Assembly (NCBI GenBank): GCA_028873595.1 | Contig: JAPPOV010000006.1 | Span: forward strand, 1-51,958 | Source: Gemmatimonadota bacterium | Lineage (GTDB): Bacteria; Gemmatimonadota; Gemmatimonadetes; Longimicrobiales; Gaopeijiaceae | Direction of reading: 5' to 3' | Length of the DNA stretch: 51,958 nt | Shown: positions 48,523 through 51,958 of the stretch, in pieces | Numbering within the stretch: the first letter of the stretch is position 1 | Layout of the letters: the number at the start of each line of letters is the position of its first letter | Notes under the pieces: generated by a model | Database searches by the model: none | What the model was told of the DNA's origin: nothing | Seen by the model: only the letters and a program-made list of their open reading frames with translations | Program-made: the position numbers and the translations under genes

Positions 48523-51318
48523 GTGACGCTGAGACTTCTGGGGTCTTCGATCCTTCTGACAACCGTTTTGCTGCTCCTGCCCGGCCTGGCTTCGGCACAG
48601 GTCGGGCAGGAGAGCTCAGGTACGTCGGAGACCGTGGCAGACCGCCGAACCCCTCCGGTGCGCTCTGTCGAAGCGGCTGCTCCGACACCTCTCGATTCGT
48701 CTCGTGACCTCGAGGACATCGAAATCGACGGGTGGATCAATGAGGCGGAATGGGAAGTGGCCCGCGTCTTCACACGATTCACGCAACGTGAGCCCGTCGA
48801 AGGAGGTCCCGCCGAGAATGACACCGAAGTTCGCGTTCTCTTCGGAGACGATGCGATCTGGATTGCGGCTCGGATGTGGGATGCAGAGCCGGAGCTGATC
48901 GACCGTCGTCTCACCCGTCGGGATCAGCAAGGCTCGTTCGATCAGTTCAGCATCCACCTGGATCCCAATCTCGACGGTCTGACCGGGTACAACTTCCGCG
49001 TGAGCGCCGCCGGTGTGCAGGGTGACTTGTACTTCTACGCGGACGACAAGATGGACGGCGCCTGGAATGCGGTGTGGTCGTCCGCCGTGAACGTCGATGA
49101 CCGTGGTTGGACTGCGGAGATGCGCATTCCCCTCTCACAGATCCGTTACGAAGCTTCGGATGACCCGCAGACGTGGGGTATCAACTTTCACCGCCTGCGG
49201 ATCGCGTCCAACGAGCGTAGCTACTACTCACTGATCTCACGTACACGAAAGGGTATCGTGAGCCAGATGGGCCGGGTCGACAACGTTCAGGTGTCCCGCC
49301 CAGCTCGTCGCCTCGAGGTCCTTCCGTATGCGGTCAGCAGCCTCGAACGCGGCCCCGCTGCAGATGGTGACCCGTTCTTCGATGGCTCGGCTACCGGCAG
49401 GCGGATGGGCGTCGACCTCAGCTACGGGCTCGGTGCTGCGTTCACACTGGACGCGACCATCAATCCCGACTTCGGCCAGGTCGAAGCGGACCCGGCGGTC
49501 ATCAACCTGTCGGCGTTCGAAGTGTTCTTCCCCGAACAACGGCCATTCTTCGTCGAGGATGCACGCAACTTCGACTTCGGACTGTCGGGCGGCCGTAATT
49601 CGCTCTTCTACAGTCGCCGTATCGGGCGAGCACCGCAGGGCCGTGCGCCGGGCGAGGTCCAGTTCTCCGATGTGCCGCAGAACGCGACGATCCTCGGTGC
49701 CGCCAAGCTCGCCGGCCGCACCTCGAGTGGGGTTTCGCTCGGTGCCATGGCCGCCGTCACCGGTAATGAATTCGGTCAGGGCCTCTACGACACCGGCGGT
49801 ACGGACGAATTCCTCGTCGAGCCCCGAACGACGTTCGGTGTGTTCAGCGTCGGACAGGACTTCAACGAGGGAACGACGCAGATCCGTGGTCTCGGCTCCT
49901 ACATGACCCGCGACCTCCCCGCGGACGCCTCCTTCGACTGGCTGACGTCGAACGCGTTCAATGCCGGAATGCGATTCGAGCACCAGTGGAGCGACCGCGA
50001 CTGGGCTCTTTGGGGCTTCTTCGCGGGAAGCCACGTGCGGGGGTCGGAAGAGGCCATGGTCCGGGTGCAGCGGTCCTCGACGCACTTCCTGCAGCGACCC
50101 GATGCCACGCGTTTTTCGGTCGACGAAGAGGCCACATCGCTGGGTGGCCGCGATTGGCGTCTACAGCTCGAGAAGCGTAACGGGCAGCATTGGACCGGGT
50201 CCATCTGGGCGGCCGAGGTCTCGGACCTCTTCGAAGTCAACGACATCGGCTTCTCTACGAACGCAGAGCGCCTCGATGGTGGTTTCCGCGTCGGGTACCG
50301 GGAGATCCAGCCCGGGAAATACTTCCAGAATTACAACTTCACTCTCTCCAGCTTCCATAACTGGAGCCACGAGGCGCTAGATGACACGTGGTCCGTTGAC
50401 TCCTGGCAAAAGGCGCGCACGAACGGCAACTACTCGCTCCGCGTGAATGCAAAGCTCGTGAACTGGTGGGACGTTCGGGGCAACATTCGGTACGAGCCGC
50501 AGAAGATGAGTCGGCGAGACACGCGCGGCGGACCCATGATGGTCGGCCCGGCCAAGTTTTCCTGGAACGCGCACGTGAACACGGATTGGCGACAGCCGCT
50601 GAGTGTCGGGTTGGATTACGACCACAGTGCCGATCGCATTGGCCGAGGTGGGCGTCGCCAGATCCGGGCGAACTTCAATGTTCGTCCATCGGACAACCTC
50701 TCGATCTCGTTCAACCCGAGCTACGAAGTGTCCAAGTCGGGGAACCAGTACGTCACAGCGACCAGCACGCTTCGGTACGAACCGACCTTCGGCCCGCGGT
50801 ACATCTTTTCCGACCTCGACCGCAACACGGTTTCCATGGAAACCCGGCTGAACTGGACGTTCAGCCCGACGCTCACGCTCGAGCTGTTCATGCAGCCGCT
50901 GCTCTCCTCGGGAGACTATGTGGCGTATAAGCAGCTCACGGCTTCGCAGACCTTCGACTTCACGAGCTTTGTTCCCGGTCTCACGGATGAGCAACCGGGT
51001 GGGATCCTCTGCAGCAGTTCGATCTGCGAGACGACGAACGAGAGTGGTGTCACGTATCAGAACGTCGACTTCGACGGAGACGGGCAAGCCGACTACTCCT
51101 TCCGCGATCGTGATTTCAACGTCAGGTCTCTCGTCGGCAATGCGGTGCTCCGGTGGGAGTACCGCCCCGGCTCAACGATCTTCTTCGTCTGGCAGCGGAA
51201 TCAGTATGCCAGCTCCCAGCTTGGCGATTTCAACTTCGACCGTGACTTCGCAGCCCTCTGGGGCGTTCCCGCCGAGAATCGCTTCATTGTGAAGGTGAAC
51301 TACTGGTTTGAGCTGTAG
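48523..51318 (+). CDS. CBM9-like / DUF5916 outer-membrane protein
   Basis: A large exported protein (931 residues from GTG 48523; the TTG at 48517 is also possible, and neither has a clear ribosome site). The signal peptide is LLGSSILLTTVLLLLPGLA ending near SAQ. A carbohydrate-binding CBM9-like domain (about 60-240) begins with IEIDGWINEAEWEVARV, and IWIAARMWD is typical. The DUF5916 region follows, with PFFVEDARNFDFG. The rest (about 280-931) looks like an outer-membrane barrel with alternating aromatic strands, ending in the aromatic terminal residue pattern VNYWFEL. It probably acts at the cell surface in binding glycans or peptides. Confidence 0.88.
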   Translation: MTLRLLGSSILLTTVLLLLPGLASAQVGQESSGTSETVADRRTPPVRSVEAAAPTPLDSSRDLEDIEIDGWINEAEWEVARVFTRFTQREPVEGGPAENDTEVRVLFGDDAIWIAARMWDAEPELIDRRLTRRDQQGSFDQFSIHLDPNLDGLTGYNFRVSAAGVQGDLYFYADDKMDGAWNAVWSSAVNVDDRGWTAEMRIPLSQIRYEASDDPQTWGINFHRLRIASNERSYYSLISRTRKGIVSQMGRVDNVQVSRPARRLEVLPYAVSSLERGPAADGDPFFDGSATGRRMGVDLSYGLGAAFTLDATINPDFGQVEADPAVINLSAFEVFFPEQRPFFVEDARNFDFGLSGGRNSLFYSRRIGRAPQGRAPGEVQFSDVPQNATILGAAKLAGRTSSGVSLGAMAAVTGNEFGQGLYDTGGTDEFLVEPRTTFGVFSVGQDFNEGTTQIRGLGSYMTRDLPADASFDWLTSNAFNAGMRFEHQWSDRDWALWGFFAGSHVRGSEEAMVRVQRSSTHFLQRPDATRFSVDEEATSLGGRDWRLQLEKRNGQHWTGSIWAAEVSDLFEVNDIGFSTNAERLDGGFRVGYREIQPGKYFQNYNFTLSSFHNWSHEALDDTWSVDSWQKARTNGNYSLRVNAKLVNWWDVRGNIRYEPQKMSRRDTRGGPMMVGPAKFSWNAHVNTDWRQPLSVGLDYDHSADRIGRGGRRQIRANFNVRPSDNLSISFNPSYEVSKSGNQYVTATSTLRYEPTFGPRYIFSDLDRNTVSMETRLNWTFSPTLTLELFMQPLLSSGDYVAYKQLTASQTFDFTSFVPGLTDEQPGGILCSSSICETTNESGVTYQNVDFDGDGQADYSFRDRDFNVRSLVGNAVLRWEYRPGSTIFFVWQRNQYASSQLGDFNFDRDFAALWGVPAENRFIVKVNYWFEL

Positions 51319-51365
51319 CCGGACGTCATTCTGTCAATCGTTGTTCGAGGATCTCAACAGGCAGA

Positions 51366-51958
51366 ATGCTCATGCCCGGCTCACGTCGCATGCGTCGATC
51401 AATCCAGTCCACATGCCGGTCGTTTTCCATCGTCGCCGGTCTCGCGCTCACTCAGCAGCTCGTGCCGGCGCATTCTGCCATTGCGCAGGTCTCCACCGTC
51501 GAGGAACGCGCTGCCGTGGCCGAGCTCATGGCCGGCTACCACGGCGAACCCGGGGCGGTGATCGCGGTCGTGCGGGGCGGGCAGGTCGCCTTCGCCGAGG
51601 GCTTCGGCCTGGCCAGCCTCGAGCATAGTATTCCGCTCGGCCGCGAGACCGTTCTCGACATCGGCTCGGTTGCCAAACAATTCACAGCCTTTGCGATCGC
51701 GTTGCTCGCCGACGAGGGAACGCTCTCTATCGACGATGACATCCGGATCCATCTCCCTGAGGTCCCGGATTTCGGAGAGGTCATCACGATCCGGCACATG
51801 ATCCACCACATGAGTGGGCTCCGGGAGATCTACACCTCGGAGAGGATCACCGGCCCCCAAAACAAACAAGCGCTACAACAAGAGCACACGCAACGCCACA
51901 CCCAGCACATGCACGAGCAAAAAAACAAAAAAATATATAAAAATCAAAAATGCAATAC
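51366..51958 (+). CDS. Serine hydrolase (class C beta-lactamase family), 3' truncated
   Basis: The open frame starts at ATG 51366 with a basic leader and signal peptide (IVAGLALTQQLVPAHSAIAQ) and runs off the window. The nucleophile motif S-x-x-K is Ser101-Lys104 in IGSVAKQFT, followed by ALLADEGTLSIDDDIRIHLP and ITIRHMIHHMSGL, all typical of esterase/beta-lactamase-class C exported enzymes. From about 51855 the encoded protein becomes Gln/Lys/His-rich nonsense (see the end-of-contig entry). The YxN motif and C-terminus are missing. Its natural role is likely peptidase or esterase; antibiotic resistance is not implied. Confidence 0.85.
   Translation, partial: MLMPGSRRMRRSIQSTCRSFSIVAGLALTQQLVPAHSAIAQVSTVEERAAVAELMAGYHGEPGAVIAVVRGGQVAFAEGFGLASLEHSIPLGRETVLDIGSVAKQFTAFAIALLADEGTLSIDDDIRIHLPEVPDFGEVITIRHMIHHMSGLREIYTSERITGPQNKQALQQEHTQRHTQHMHEQKNKKIYKNQKCN
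51855..51958. other. Degraded contig end
   Basis: Base composition collapses here: T almost disappears between 51856 and 51930, A and C dominate, then an A-rich tail follows. It stays in frame with the serine hydrolase by chance but encodes low-complexity residues. It is best explained as low-quality read end or assembly noise. Confidence 0.65.

Noticed and set aside
51366..51958. Antibiotic-resistance beta-lactamase
   Set aside because: The SxxK fold family is broad and mostly esterase/peptidase; the C-terminal motifs needed to judge are missing.
1..51958. CRISPR array, prophage, integron or insertion sequence
   Set aside because: No regularly spaced repeats, transposase, integrase or phage structural genes were seen on either strand; genes are housekeeping or metabolic with uniform composition.

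Overview
The window is GC-rich and densely coded (about 42 genes, short gaps, many 1-4 bp stop/start overlaps). It looks like a chromosomal contig from a free-living, diderm, probably Gemmatimonadota-like bacterium. That assignment is inference from style: secreted M14 and S9 peptidases whose signal peptides end in Ala-Gln, a CBM9/DUF5916 outer-membrane protein, bactofilin, zinc-ribbon proteins, and a lipoate-dependent pyruvate dehydrogenase. No rRNA, tRNA, CRISPR, prophage or insertion sequence was seen. Both ends look like poor-quality contig termini: the first ~90 bases garble an acylphosphatase N-terminus, and the last ~100 bases lose normal composition inside a serine hydrolase gene.

1-6000 resembles an origin-proximal segment. 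It holds acylphosphatase, mnmG, two perfect parS sites, a lipoprotein gene broken by one amber codon, then parA-parB-M23 peptidase (overlapping) and a bactofilin. 6000-14600 carries a Nif3-like protein, a three-PAS histidine kinase with an output-less receiver, a secreted M14 peptidase, a zinc-ribbon membrane protein, a nucleotide-sugar epimerase-like protein and a LOG-family protein. 14690-19140 is a tight lipA-pdhA-pdhB-pdhC operon; lpdA lies apart at 23973 with a MarR regulator behind it. Between them are an S9 peptidase and a reverse-strand pair (GNAT-like protein, glycosyltransferase). ispH, fxsA and an M42 aminopeptidase follow.

29262-40478 is the most interesting part. Eleven head-to-tail genes, mostly with 4-bp overlaps, encode a GAF/fRMsr-like protein, a metallo-beta-lactamase-fold hydrolase, GlcD, GlcE and GlcF, a flavin reductase-like protein, an M20 deacylase, a P-loop protein resembling DUF1611/DgcN, a COG3375-type GNAT acyltransferase, a two-Rossmann flavoprotein and an N-succinylamino-acid racemase (NSAR/OSBS) family enzyme. 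GNAT plus NSAR plus M20 is the gene set of the known D- to L-amino-acid conversion pathway (N-acylate, racemise, deacylate). Here it is embedded with a 2-hydroxyacid oxidase and two extra flavin proteins, which suggests a larger D-amino-acid/2-hydroxyacid salvage system.

40492-43873 is a reverse-strand trio: an unknown protein, a phosphopentomutase/alkaline-phosphatase-superfamily enzyme and a GspE-like ATPase with added C-terminal zinc ribbons. 44074-51318 runs forward: a lipoprotein, a YIP1-like membrane protein, a one-polypeptide TRAP-TAXI transporter (both membrane subunits plus the solute-binding domain), and a CBM9/DUF5916 barrel protein. The truncated serine hydrolase ends the window. 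Two genes (29729 and 43301) have no ATG, GTG or TTG where homology puts their N-terminus and seem to start at CTG.
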